Shown here one piece after another: positions 33,985 through 44,281 of a stretch of 64,000 bases of DNA. This DNA is from Guyanagaster necrorhizus. Its lineage: Eukaryota > Basidiomycota > Agaricomycetes > Agaricales > Physalacriaceae. Each line of letters begins with the position of its first letter. The stretch's first letter is position 1. A program made the translations under genes and the position numbers. Below the pieces are notes generated by a model, which saw nothing but the letters and a program-made list of their open reading frames with translations, was not told the DNA's origin and made no database searches. The stretch lies in NCBI RefSeq assembly GCF_019112545.1, contig NW_025064897.1, positions 1,023,548 through 1,087,547 of the forward strand, written 5' to 3'.

Positions 33985-34879
33985 TGCAGGAAGAGAAAGG
34001 AAGGGAATACGTCTGCGGGTCGGGCTGGTCGCTGGGAAAACTGTGGTTCCAGAACAAGTGATATCATGCTGAGTGTCACTTGCTTAAGTACAGCACTGCG
34101 CTAATAACGGGGGATAAGTCGCTCCTTTTTAGGCGAGCTCTACTGTTCATCTTATCTCGGGATGATCCGAACCAAGTTCGATGCGCCGAGAACATTGATG
34201 TAGAAAACTTCTTAATGAACCGCCTCAGAGAGAGATGTCTCGACTTCGGACTAGATCTTGTACGGGTAAAGTGTATCTGTTACAGGCGGCCAGTTCTCTC
34301 ATTTTCTTATAATCTCCAACAAATCGCAACTTGAAGCACCAAGAAAAGATAGCGTCTTTCTCCCCAGAGCGTAGGATGTGGCGCAGGGAGGATGAAACAG
34401 GCACTCTTTGGATTTTTGGATTCTACTACCGAGGTCATAGATCTTCGAGCTTTCCTCGAGCCTAACGAAGCGAGAGTCGCTGCACTGATGCTTCGGGCTC
34501 AGGGCTGATGTTCCTTTGCCGAAGTGTTGCAAAAGCATTTGGGTACTGTATATTATGGTCTTGAACCGTGGACGATCATTTAGCTATGGGATGACCGGTC
34601 TAGTAGCAGCTAGTACAGACGGACTATGTGAGGGAAACAATTTGAAGACTGGGACGTAAATTCATATTCAGCTGGATCCACATCACGAGCGGCTTCTCGA
34701 AAGTGCAATGTGAAGAATGATGGACGGATCACAGGAAGCGACCTTCCTTTCGCTGATGGGAAATTTAAGGTTCAATATGAGCATTGGACGATAGGTTCAA
34801 CACCGTAGAAGGGTATCCGAGTCACCAGGTAAATAAGAACAAAGGTACGAATGGCCTTCACAACCCAAGTAAGCCATAG
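33985..34879. other. Intergenic region before the right arm
   Basis: No gene, RNA or repeat could be supported. Short open frames on both strands have no recognisable content. Confidence 0.5.
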
Positions 34880-35553
34880 TTGAAGGCGTCCAGGAGATGT
34901 TATCTTGGAAAGCCACCAGAATGCTGTCACTTACTTAGGGAGTCGAAGCAGGCCATTGAACTTAAATGTAAATTCAAAACCCGATCACAAATCGATAAAG
35001 TTCCTAAAAACCGACATATAAACACAAAGGAAATCGAAAAGGAGAGGACAGTAAAAGAACCTGAAGAGAAATGAGTATAGGGATGTGATAATGTTAGGCT
35101 GTCATCGAAGGACAATGCAAATTGGCGAGGGCTTTATGAAGAGAGGTAGAGAGAAGAAGAGAAAATACAAAGAGAACAAGTAGAAAAGGGTATACGGGGA
35201 ATAGAAGTGATAAATAGTAATAATGATATAGGCTGGAGAGCGGTATAATGATAGACCGATAAGCTGCGAGGAGCGTAGGGTGGAGGATAGATATCCACGG
35301 AGAGATACGCAGATGGAGATCATGAACAGATCAGAAGCTATGAGCATGCATGTGGGTGTCCTAAGCGAGGTCCAAAAGACGGTGAAGCGACCGAGAAACG
35401 AGGAGAGGCAGGAGATGACGAGGAAGTCGAAGGATGTCATAGTTTGTCGTGCACGCGATGGGATGAGGTGTCAGTGACACAGGACGTATCATCTACTCGT
35501 CAGCAGTCGACGCTCCCTCATCTGCCAGGGTAGAAGAAGGACCAGTAAACTCG

Positions 35554-37280
35554 TTAGCGTATCAGCCCTCCTCCAGTGACCAGTTGGTCGTCCCTAAGGT
35601 ACCCAACACGGCAACGCAGTAGGCGTGCGACCGACATCCTCTCATCTCCATGTGCTCGTTGATGTTTCTGTATGGTTGATTCATCGCGAGGATCGCAAAG
35701 AACAGGCCTAGGAACAACGTGAGAAAGGTAAAAAAGAATATAACAACTGGAATCAAGGCTCACCCTACAATGTGCTCGACGCGCAGGGGAGCCGCTTTCT
35801 TCTTGCGTGCGCCTGGTCGGCATGGGTGCGGGGAAACGGAGTTGCCTAGTATTTGGCTGGGAGGACGGCAACGAGGGAACAGAGGGTAATACATCTGTTC
35901 GAGGTCGTTGCCCCTTACCAGACTGGTTGGAATGCGGGACGGGGACGGGGACGGCCTGCCGGTGTGAGTGGGTCCAGTGATCCGAACGGGAGGGACAGTC
36001 CCCTTTTTCCGGGTCAGTTTTGGAATACGCAACGACGGGACACCCGTGACAATAGGTGAGGCTGTTGGTGCCTCTGACGGTTTATTAATCTCCAGATCTT
36101 CAACGGAAGAATCTGAAGAACCCGAACGAAAGACCAGGTTCGACGGCCGTAGAAATGAAGGGCGAGCCATAGACGCGTCCTGCACAATATTCAATGTTAG
36201 TAGGTAGTTCACAATAATAAATTGACAACACTCACTGGGACCTTGTCCGAAGAATCTTGTTGAGTGCCAGAAATCTCGGTGGAGACGGCCGGCAGTAGGA
36301 CGCAATGGGTGTTCTTCCCATGGGCGCTTCCAGTGTCGTCAAGGACTCCAACAGAACTAGAAGCCGTCCGCCATGAACAATCGGGGGATCGTAGATCCCT
36401 CACTGACAGTGACGTCGATACTTGGGCCATTGGCTACAAGACACAACATATTAGCAAGTTCATCGGAGAAATTTATTAGCAAAGCATACCCCGGCAGCCT
36501 CTCTGACGTCCTCATATACTGCTCGACACAATGCAGAAAAGGCATCGTCCTGCATGAGATTGTTGACAGATGGGAAGGATATTGTGTCAGCCATCGTGCG
36601 GAAATCCTGAAAACATAAAAGTGAGTAATGGTTGTGCATATGTTCCACGTGAAACTTACATCAAGCAGAAGGCTGCCGGATGGGAGGGGACCTTGAAAGG
36701 ATGCGTCTGAGGAACTGGAACGAAGGACCGAGTTCGATGGCGGTGAGAATGAACGCCGAGCCATGGGCGTATCCTACGCAACATTAAATGTCAGCAGACA
36801 ATTTATAACTATTAGCAGAATGCTTACCTCTGCCTCATCTGCGGAATAGTCACTAGTGCTGGAAATCTCAGTGGAGACTGGCAGTAAACGTCGATATGCG
36901 ATGTCAGCGAGGTTCTGGTCAGCCCTTGCCCAGTGTGCCTGAGGGTAACAATGCGTAACCGTGACTCTGAAATACTTTGCGTCGCACTCAGCCTCGTCCC
37001 TGAAGACCAATTAGGATCCAACGGAGTGAATGCTTCGGTCTCGTCAACAACTCCAAGGGAACTAGTGTCTGAGCACTGTAATATATCAGAAAACCAGAGG
37101 TCTCTAAATGACAACAAGGTGGACATATGGACCGTTGGCTGCAAGATGAGAGACATTGGCACTTTCATCAGAAAAATTAGTTGAAGAAGCTCACCTCACT
37201 GTTTTGTGACCAACTTGTACACCTCTTGACGCAAGGCATAAAAGCGATCGTCCTGTGGACGATCATTGACGGAGGGAAAA
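35554..37280 (-). pseudogene. Gene AB, right copy, 3' half with two exon modules
   Basis: Minus-strand order: remnant of the 39-codon exon (from 37280), a B2-like exon starting P-T-V-H-M-S-T after an intact TTGCAG acceptor, a short exon D-T-P-M-A-R-R-S-F, then a second complete module. That module has a 39-codon exon beginning D-F-R-T-M-A-D-T-I (near 36628-36512), an exon with V-R-D-L-R-S-P-D, and the long D-A-S-M-A-R-P-S-F exon (36182-35773) ending R-V-E-H-I-V-G. The final exon ends at TAA 35556-35554. A frame change in the first module and a compensated indel pair in the long exon are visible. The upstream half of the gene is at 43451-44281. Confidence 0.6.
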
Positions 37281-37919
37281 ATAACCGACAGAGGTCAAGA
37301 CCAATATGCGGTGACGGGGAAGCTGTTAGCTCAACGGGGTCGACCAGACAGTAAGTGATAACTGGAGGTACAGTCGTGTACTCTTCCGTCGGGATGGGTG
37401 GCAGTGGCTTCTCGATAGGGATTGGTAACTCGTGCAAAGGAGAGAGGTCGGCCTGTCGACGTCTCCATTTTACTCGCTTGGTGAGCGACTTGAAGCGTTC
37501 TGTAGAGAAAATACGGTGTTTCTTGGGCGTCTCTATGTCGACAGAGACGAGGTAAGAGACGCTGTGCGGGGCGAAATTGACTGCTGAGGTCGGGTCAGTG
37601 GGAGTAGGGATATGAGTGGGAGGTCAGGAAAGTCGTCGAGAATGGGATCCGAGGTATAATTGCCCTTGTTCTTTGGCAAGGACAGTCGCAGCCTCGGTCG
37701 CGGAAAGATGGAAACTCGTGAATGGTTTCTGAAGCGGTTGAGCACAGAAACGTCGTTCACGACAGAAGGTGGTGAAGTGCTGCTGTTACGGTTTCGAAAC
37801 TTTTTCACTTTCCCATAACCACGCCGGCAATTGCCAAGCACACCAGACCACTCCCACGCTACTAACGCATCATAGCAACACCACACCAGCATGGCACTAC
37901 GCCGACTGACAAGACGCAA
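37281..37919 (-). pseudogene. Hypothetical gene X, internal part, cut at both ends
   Basis: A long open minus-strand stretch (about 37575-37281) has S-Y-L-V-S-V-D-I-E-T-P-K-K-H-R, a basic K-R-V-K-W-R-R-R and a proline-rich I-P-I-E-K-P-L-P-P-I-P. It is preceded in another frame (37760-37580) by K-N-K-G-N-Y-T-S-D-P-I-L-D-D-F, so a frameshift lies near 37590. It ends abruptly at the AB junction (37280). Its 5' end is probably at 40450-40806, on the other side of the LTR-gag insertion. Family not recognised. Confidence 0.45.
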
Positions 37920-37924
37920 GGCTA

Positions 37925-38216
37925 TTGTGAGGGCTCCTACAGGTTACAGCATGGACACAGGACGGACACGAACCATACAACTATTATTAGACACAGTAAC
38001 TACAGTATTTAAGCAGTGACATGTAGAGGGTAAAACCTCAGCTTTGGACTAAAGTCTAATCTATCCTGGACCTACACCTGAACTCCCCACTCCACGAACT
38101 AGTTGCTTGGCTATACACTGGTCCTCTGCAATCAAGACTTACACATCCATTGGTGATTGTCCGAACACAAGACAGCCGGGTGTTGTTTGATCTTGTTTGT
38201 AAGTCAGCCACTGACA
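37925..38216 (+). repeat. 5' LTR (possibly truncated) of the gag element
   Basis: Ends in CACTGACA at 38216; a TGTGAG at 37925 is a possible start (TGT...ACA). Contains a TATTTAA box (38006-38012) and, 34 nt after its first base, AGCTTTGGACTAA (38040-38052), the presumed transcript start. Confidence 0.6.
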
Positions 38217-38217
38217 A

Positions 38218-38230
38218 TTAGTCCAAAGCT
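38218..38230 (+). other. Self-priming primer-binding site
   Basis: TTAGTCCAAAGCT lies one base after the LTR and is the exact reverse complement of AGCTTTGGACTAA (38040-38052) at the presumed 5' end of the transcript. This is the arrangement known from Tf1/sushi-type self-primed elements, in which the RNA 5' end folds back to prime cDNA synthesis. Confidence 0.7.
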
Positions 38231-38387
38231 CGACACCCCGCTCTCTCTCAGTAACCATCATTGGTACTGAGCTGCTCCATGCAAACTGAACTCCTATAAA
38301 CAATTATCATCACTGCCTTGCTGGTTGGGACAACCATCCTGATCAGCCTGTTCTTATACCTTCCTCCCCTTATCGCATACTTGGTAG

Positions 38388-40400
38388 ATGTCCACTGTCA
38401 CCAAAACATTCCCTGAACCCCCCACAGACCCACCATCTCCCTCCCCCTCAGCCAATATGATGTCATCACAAATCCAAATTTCACCTTCATCTGCATCAGC
38501 CAGAGCCAAGTCCCAGACATTGAAGAAATCAACCAGGTTTCTCAGTCAGATTAGAAATCTGTTTACATCTCATGCAGCTCCTCCCTCATCCACCTTTCCT
38601 GAACCCCTTCCTATGACTCCAACTGGCTCAATGAACCAGGTTACATCCAGAGTCAGGTCCTCCCAACCCTCCCATGTATTCTTATCCCCTGACTTGACTC
38701 CCAATGAAGTCTGGCAAGCATCAGCCTCTCAGATTTCCCCATGCCCCCTGGTGAACCCTATGAACATGCTTGGATTAGAAACAGAGGACACTCTCCCCTT
38801 TTCAAACTTGTCTATCATGACAGGGATGCCTCTGGGATGCTCAAGAGGTATCTTGCAACCATCAACACCAATTCCTGAACTAGAGCTGAAGGCTCTAATC
38901 CCAGTCAAAGAGGTACAAACCATGTACCTCAGCAACACAAAAGATCTTCTGGAATCGCTTTCAGAACCCAGGCTCAGACCAGAGCCTGGACCCTCACACT
39001 TCCCTGGGGCCATGAAGACCCCAAGCTCACAAGCTATGAGCTTGTGCTTGACAGACATAGGGTCTATGCTCAACCCCTTTGAGAAAGAGGCAGTACTCAA
39101 TGAGGAGTATGAAAGAATTTGGCAGGAAAGCTGGTCAACCCTCAGGAGGGAAACCAGCTGGAAGGCAACAGACATGGGGAGGTTATATGAGGCTGCCCCT
39201 GAAGAGGAGCAAAACCATATATTCAATTATTTAATTAACCAACAGGCAACCTATCTTTTCAATAAAACCTATCCCAACTATTGCCGACCTGAACCCAGCC
39301 CCTACAAATCAATGTGGGAGCAACGACCTTTGCCAGCCAGTCCGCCACCTCAGCTTGCAATGCCAAATCCCTGGGCCGCAGGACTCAGTCCGCATGCCAC
39401 CCAAAATGACCTCTCAGAACCACCGGCTGTACTCATAGCACCAACAGCACCACCATTGGTCGAACCACATCACAGCTGGCTCCTCCGATCTCTCTCTCGA
39501 CCGACAGCCCTGACACTCCCTCCAACTATGAGAATGCCACCTCCAGACACCTCACCCGGGTGGCAACCCACCTCTATGGACCCCTGGAACAATTTGAATC
39601 CCCAGATCATCGAAACATCCGAGTATTTTAAGGGTGCCAGTGATGATCTCTCTCGGTTCTTCAACGACTGTGAGATGTATTTTGAAGCGTTCCCATTGCA
39701 CTTCAGCATGAATGCCCAGGGGTTCAATCTCCACCGAATCTTTTTCTGTGCCTCCCGATTCAGGGGAGCTGCCCGCACCTGGTGGGACCTCCAATGTCCC
39801 CGCTTCTATGATCCGATCTGCAAACACTGGAGGTACCCATCGTACCCAGACTTCAAACACACAGTCTGGGGACAATTCCGAGAAGTAGCTGAAACCTGGC
39901 TGCTAGAGACAAAATGGGAAGGACTCCGGCAATCCACATACAAGAATGCTCCGGAGTTCTTCCAAGAATTTGAAGACCTGGCATACAGGGCTGGGTTATA
40001 CGACAATGAACAGGCCATGTTCGACCAAGTCGAAAAGGCCATCAGAAGCACGGTGAAGAGCACCATCATGAAGGGTGACAATGGTGCTCCCACCACCTAT
40101 GCCGAGTGGAAACGGCGGGTCCTGTGGATGGACTACAACTTCCACCTCGAACAGGCCAATGCAGCCGCCAAGAACCAATGCAACAGAAACCAAACCACCA
40201 CCAAGACTGCCACCTCCAATGCCAACACCAGCACTAACTCCACCAACAACACTGGCAACAAGAAGACCACTACTGGTACTACCTTTGGTGGCCAGAGGGT
40301 GAAGCATGAAAGAAAGTGCTTCGGATGTGGAGAGAAGGGCCATCTCAGGAAGGATTGCCCAAAGAAGAACAAACCCAAGTGGTTACAGGCACAAATCTGA
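38388..40400 (+). CDS. Intact Ty3/gypsy Gag (capsid and nucleocapsid)
   Basis: An uninterrupted 670-codon frame. Residues 1-400 are a P/S/T-rich N-terminal region with some acidic helices. Residues about 410-600 form a retrotransposon Gag capsid domain (Y-F-K-G-A-S-D-D-L-S-R-F-F, G-A-A-R-T-W-W-D, F-F-Q-E-F-E-D-L-A-Y). An N/T-rich linker follows, and then a nucleocapsid knuckle C-F-G-C-G-E-K-G-H-L-R-K-D-C (C-x2-C-x4-H-x4-C). It would assemble particles and bind RNA. No protease or pol follows. CpG content changes abruptly at 39285: one CpG before, more than 30 after. It is the only retroelement frame in the window without a stop. A host-exapted gag is possible but unproven. Confidence 0.9.
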   Translation: MSTVTKTFPEPPTDPPSPSPSANMMSSQIQISPSSASARAKSQTLKKSTRFLSQIRNLFTSHAAPPSSTFPEPLPMTPTGSMNQVTSRVRSSQPSHVFLSPDLTPNEVWQASASQISPCPLVNPMNMLGLETEDTLPFSNLSIMTGMPLGCSRGILQPSTPIPELELKALIPVKEVQTMYLSNTKDLLESLSEPRLRPEPGPSHFPGAMKTPSSQAMSLCLTDIGSMLNPFEKEAVLNEEYERIWQESWSTLRRETSWKATDMGRLYEAAPEEEQNHIFNYLINQQATYLFNKTYPNYCRPEPSPYKSMWEQRPLPASPPPQLAMPNPWAAGLSPHATQNDLSEPPAVLIAPTAPPLVEPHHSWLLRSLSRPTALTLPPTMRMPPPDTSPGWQPTSMDPWNNLNPQIIETSEYFKGASDDLSRFFNDCEMYFEAFPLHFSMNAQGFNLHRIFFCASRFRGAARTWWDLQCPRFYDPICKHWRYPSYPDFKHTVWGQFREVAETWLLETKWEGLRQSTYKNAPEFFQEFEDLAYRAGLYDNEQAMFDQVEKAIRSTVKSTIMKGDNGAPTTYAEWKRRVLWMDYNFHLEQANAAAKNQCNRNQTTTKTATSNANTSTNSTNNTGNKKTTTGTTFGGQRVKHERKCFGCGEKGHLRKDCPKKNKPKWLQAQI

Positions 40401-40449
40401 GCTCTACTGACCAAACTTGACAAGGTGGCCGAAGAGGACGAGTCGACCA

Positions 40450-40806
40450 CGGTTGCTGAGGACTGTCGAGGCTGATGGGAAGGTCGGCGGCAGTCACGAC
40501 GAAGAAACTGCTGGATGTGTCGTCGTCCTCGTCGATGCCGACAGCAGGCTGTATGCGACTGTTATGAGGTGAGAGTCGCAAAGAGCCGCGTGGGCGTCTA
40601 GCAAATCTCGACTGTACAGAATTGAGAGATGCCATTGTATCTGAGGCAAGTCCAGCAAAAGGGACTCAGAGGAACAGAATCCAAGCAAAGCTTACCTTTT
40701 GACTTGTTCTTGAAATTTGGACTCGTGCAGAATAGGCGGCTTCGTCGATAACTGAAAAAAATCGTAATTGGCCGTCTGCCACCGCGTGGCTGCTGTCGAT
40801 CATGAC
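40450..40806 (-). pseudogene. Hypothetical gene X, 5' part, interrupted by LTR-gag element
   Basis: An ATG at 40806 opens a short exon. A GTAAGC donor near 40695 and a CTCAG acceptor near 40641 flank a 54-nt intron. The next exon contains M-A-S-L-N-S-V-Q-S-R-F-A-R-R-P-R-G (from 40635) and the acidic G-I-D-E-D-D-D-T-S-S-S, and runs into the gag element near 40460. The frame across the intron is uncertain. The continuation is probably 37919-37281. Confidence 0.45.
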
Positions 40807-40945
40807 ACGAGAAACTCCTACCGTACTTGCTAATTCTTTACTCTTTCAGATTACTTACAGGAAATGAATGAACGACAATACAAAATTTGGAGTTCTACGA
40901 AAGCAATCAGAAAGCGAGATACATAGACGACAAATGTCTCATATT

Positions 40946-42707
40946 TTACAAGTCCACAAGATCCGGCGTCTCGTTCCGTCCAAGCATCGCGCGGAAACGA
41001 GCACACTTCTCTTTCACCCAGCCAATGTGAAGGCTTCCCAAGGTCGGCCAGGGAATAGCTCTGGCAAACCCACCTGCGAACATGATTCCGATGAAAGCCA
41101 TGGCAATAGAATCTCCCCTAACGCCATACATCGTGCGTTCGTCGTTAAAAGGGTACTCAACGCCAATCCTACGCACCCAGGACCCTTCCCCAACTTGTGT
41201 AACTTCTGTGATCCCCTTACCTGATACGCCACTTACTCCGCCATCACCCCCGTCGCACCATAAAATCGTGCTGTCCAGTTCTGCCGCACGCCGTTTTGCT
41301 TGTTCCCACATGGCCAAACCTACCGTGGGCTCCCATGTTCTGGCAGGAGCTAGAATAAGAGCTGGTCTAGTGTCAAGCGCAGCCAAAGTCCCGGGGATGG
41401 CAAAGTCAAGGCAAATGGAAGCCGTCATCGGAACGGGCCTCGTAAACTTTGGAGGAGGTGCCCAATTCGACTTTTTCATGTCCGATGGATTCTTCATTTC
41501 CATGGTATAAATGGTCGCGGGTGTAGTAGAATGTACCAGAGAAAATGATTCGGCAACTAGGGAATATTAGCTTGATGATGAGTGAGAGGTGGAATAACGT
41601 ACCGGGGACAAGGTGTCGTTTGTAGTATTCCAAATGAGGCGAGGAAGACTTGTTAGAGACAACAGCCATGCCATTTCGTCTCAAAAGGCTCCGGCCAGCA
41701 GCATCGGAAGAGTCCTTAACAGACTCTTCAAAGGAGACCCCCACAAAGGATCCCCGGATCGTCTTCTGTACTTCTGCTAAAGCCGCAGCTCGCTGAGACT
41801 CGTCCCGAAAGGTGACTGCACCTTCAGGCCACAACAAAACTTGAGCCTGTCCATCAAGCTTCTTGGTTTCTTGCAAATAGTCTTCAAATCTCAACTGGCG
41901 ATCACGGCGTTTGGGAAGGATACAGCCCACGCTGAACGGCGTGGTATCCGAAGAGTACACAGGAAGCGCAATGTCGGAGACAATAAACGAGGGTATTGTC
42001 AAAACTGCTAGGAGAGTGGACAGATACAGAACGCAACGCCACGAAGGCATAGAAGTTGCTGCTGCTTCATTTTTTGAACCCGGACCGCGATTCCCAAGTA
42101 ACGGCTCCTCTTCCTCAAGGGATTCTGAGCTCATAAGCCACGCTCCAGCAATTTCAGAGATGACGACCGCCCAAGCTGCGGTAATCCAATCATCCATTGC
42201 TGGCCCTAGCCACTTTAACATCCAACTGTACCCCATGGTGTCAACGACTGGTGTCCATGAGGTGAGGCGTCCAATCGGACTGACAGAAGATACTCCCCAC
42301 CATACAGCAGCCCATAATGCGGGAAATAACATGATCTGGGACCATGCTGATAGCAACCGTGATCTGAGTTTGGTGTGAATGTAAAGGGTAGCTAGAGTTA
42401 TGCCTGAGGTCATTAACCCCCCGAGGAAGAGGAGGGCAAGGGAAGGAGCGCGCGAGGAAAGCGCATGAATGGCTGGTGAAAAGAAAATGATAAATTTGGC
42501 GAAAGACAAGTTAATCCACAAGAAAGCAGCCTGCTTGTTTGCACTGGGACGATTCACGAGCAAGGGGGTATAGATGAGAAGAGCAGATAGGTGAAGTACA
42601 GCAGGAATAAGAGACGGCGAAGAGGTTGCCAGTACTGCCGTGACAAAAGTTAGAGCATTGAAGACAAGATAAGGATGATCGATTAGAATGAGACGGCGGC
42701 TTGACAT
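40946..42707 (-). CDS. Membrane-anchored nitrilase-superfamily protein (apolipoprotein N-acyltransferase-like)
   Basis: The first exon (42707 to about 41613) gives an N-terminal region with about eight hydrophobic segments and then a carbon-nitrogen-hydrolase domain. After a short GT-AG intron a second exon runs to TAA 40946-40948. The Glu-Lys-Cys catalytic set is visible: W-P-E-G-A-V-T-F, Y-Y-K-R-H-L-V-P and S-I-C-L-D-F. The membrane region plus nitrilase fold resembles bacterial Lnt, which acylates lipoproteins; fungal members' substrates are unclear. Length is about 560 residues. The frame is intact. It is divergent from the metallothionein gene by 273 bp. Confidence 0.82.
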
Positions 42708-42980
42708 TCTGTCCTCAAAAGTTTAGTGAGAGTCGAGTGGGCCATGTGTCGAGTCAGTGCCATGTGTGCAACAGTCACGAGCTGACCAATCACCGCGTCT
42801 GCGAAATCTTATCTGACAGCACCCCACTATGTTCCAACTACAGTATCTAATCAGATTGATAACAGTTCTAGGCCCCCACCACCCCCGATAAGTCTTGATA
42901 AGAAACGATATAAAGGACAGAGGAGACCTCTGACCCCCATCAACCTTACATCCAACTGCTTTTTGATAAACGCCTTCACA
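42708..42980. promoter_or_regulatory. Divergent promoter between nitrilase-like and metallothionein genes
   Basis: A 273-bp region. A GATATAAAG TATA box lies near 42907-42915, about 66 bases upstream of the metallothionein ATG, and a C-rich stretch with CCCCCACC-like runs lies at 42872-42888. Metal-response sites were not identified. Confidence 0.45.
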
Positions 42981-43238
42981 ATGGTGAGTGACCTTCACAT
43001 TACAGCAATGGCCCAGCTAACCTGACGATGACAGCCTGAATCTTGCTCTTCGACCACCAAGGAGACCTGTTCCTACCCAAACTGCGCTTGTGGCACCGAC
43101 CCCACCAAGAACAAGGCCAACTGTGGCTCCACTTCCTGCTCTTGCTCGTCGTACGTCCGGTTCAATTACTCCATGTTTTTCTAAATTGACGCTCTCATTT
43201 TCAGTTGTGGCTGCAAGCCCGGCGAATGCAAATGTTGA
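42981..43238 (+). CDS. Metallothionein, 50 residues, 11 cysteines
   Basis: Three tiny exons: 42981-42983 (the ATG alone), 43035-43150 and 43205-43238. They are joined by GT-AG introns of 51 and 54 nt, ending at TGA 43236-43238. The product has 11 cysteines in 50 residues, mostly as C-x-C pairs: N-C-A-C, C-S-C-S-S-C-G-C and C-K-C at the end, with no aromatic core other than one tyrosine. This is the pattern of fungal metallothioneins that bind Cu, Zn or Cd in the cytosol. It is too short and too split for ordinary ORF scanning. A TATA box lies upstream. Confidence 0.88.
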
Positions 43239-43450
43239 AGGAAATCGATATGCAGAGAGCGTACAAGAAGAGAAACGTTATCTGTATTGAATGAATCAGC
43301 AACTTTATATATGTGCCTTTTGAAATAAGAGAGTTACTCTCACGTCAGCGTCACTGCTCGCCCATAGGCTCAGCTGCCGCAAAAGGGTCTACGGTATCGT
43401 CCATCAGTGGTCCTCCCATGGGTGTCTGAAGGTTCCAACTGTGTCGAGTC

Positions 43451-44281
43451 TCTCCGCCATGGCCCGTAGATCCTGAAAACATGATGGTGCTAAAGCGTTC
43501 TACGCGTTCTCGTCTCCGACTGACTGGCAGGGTTGACTCTGAGCTAATAATACCGGAGCGGAACGCAGCATAGCCGACTGCCGTGCGTTTAATCACATTG
43601 CGCGATATCGATTTCTGTGCGGGGACGGTAGCGTACAGGCTGATGTCCGAAACTGACACCACAGATATCTCCTGCGAGATATGGATGTTAGTTGTGCATT
43701 AACAGCATTGATCACCATGCTTACCTGTGCTTCAGAGATATCCAATGTGGAATCTACATCACCCGAGGATGTCATTGACGGGGGAAGAGCGTCGATACGA
43801 GGAAGATCACCGTATGAGAGGCGTGCAATGTCACTCATTACCTGAGAGTAAAAGTGTGAGCCGCCATGGGCTAGAACATCACATATGGAAGCCACTCACC
43901 GAACCAGCGACATGCTCTATGCAATCCAGTATAGTGATATCCACCGTCTTTACCTCGCCTTGGTCAATTCCGATTTCTTGAGACTGACTTCTCTCCAACA
44001 TCGGCAACACAGCGAAAACAGCTTCCAGGCAGGCCTCGAAAGCGACGTATTCGCACAAGTCCGTCAAGAAGAGGAGGATGTCACCAGCAGCCTCAGCTTT
44101 GTCAGAGGCGAGGATGAAGAGACCTGTGGCAACAGCGAGTCCAAAGATGACGAGGAAGAATAAGAACCTTTTGCACGCATTTGAGCGAGCGACGGGACAG
44201 CACGGTGAGGGGAGGGGATTGGGCGGATATTCTCGGGTTTTCAGCGAAGGACATCCAGATGTTGGTTAGATCCATAAGCAT
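43451..44281 (-). pseudogene. Gene AB, right copy, 5' half
   Basis: Exons matching the left copy: M-L-M-D-L-T-N-I-W exon (from 44281), the 39-codon exon V-M-S-D-I-A-R-L-S-Y-G-D-L (about 43843-43727), the exon E-I-S-V-V-S-V-S-D-I (five codons longer than in the left copy), and the first bases of the next exon, D-L-R-A-M-A-E, where the sequence jumps to foreign DNA at 43450. Relative to the left copy one extra base near 44215 shifts the first exon's frame. The codon that is TAG in the left copy is CAG here. Confidence 0.6.

Larger units (their letters stand above)
37925..40460 (+). mobile_element. LTR-gag fragment of a Ty3/gypsy element (no pol)
   Basis: Consists of an LTR (to 38216), a self-primer-type binding site, a leader and a complete gag. 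Sequence after gag (from about 40460) is host gene X, so protease, reverse transcriptase, integrase and the 3' LTR are missing. Start and end are approximate because no target duplication was found. Confidence 0.75.
37281..43450. other. 6.17-kb segment splitting gene AB in the right arm
   Basis: In the left arm one 39-codon exon of AB (14565-14681) is continuous. In the right arm its first ~23 bases lie at 43473-43451 and the rest starts at 37280. The sequence between contains a hypothetical gene hit by an LTR-gag element, a nitrilase-like gene and a metallothionein gene. At its right edge (43450-43351) the minus strand reads a short acidic end of some other protein (D-D-T-V-D-P-F-A-A-A-E). 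There is no evident target duplication. Confidence 0.7.
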
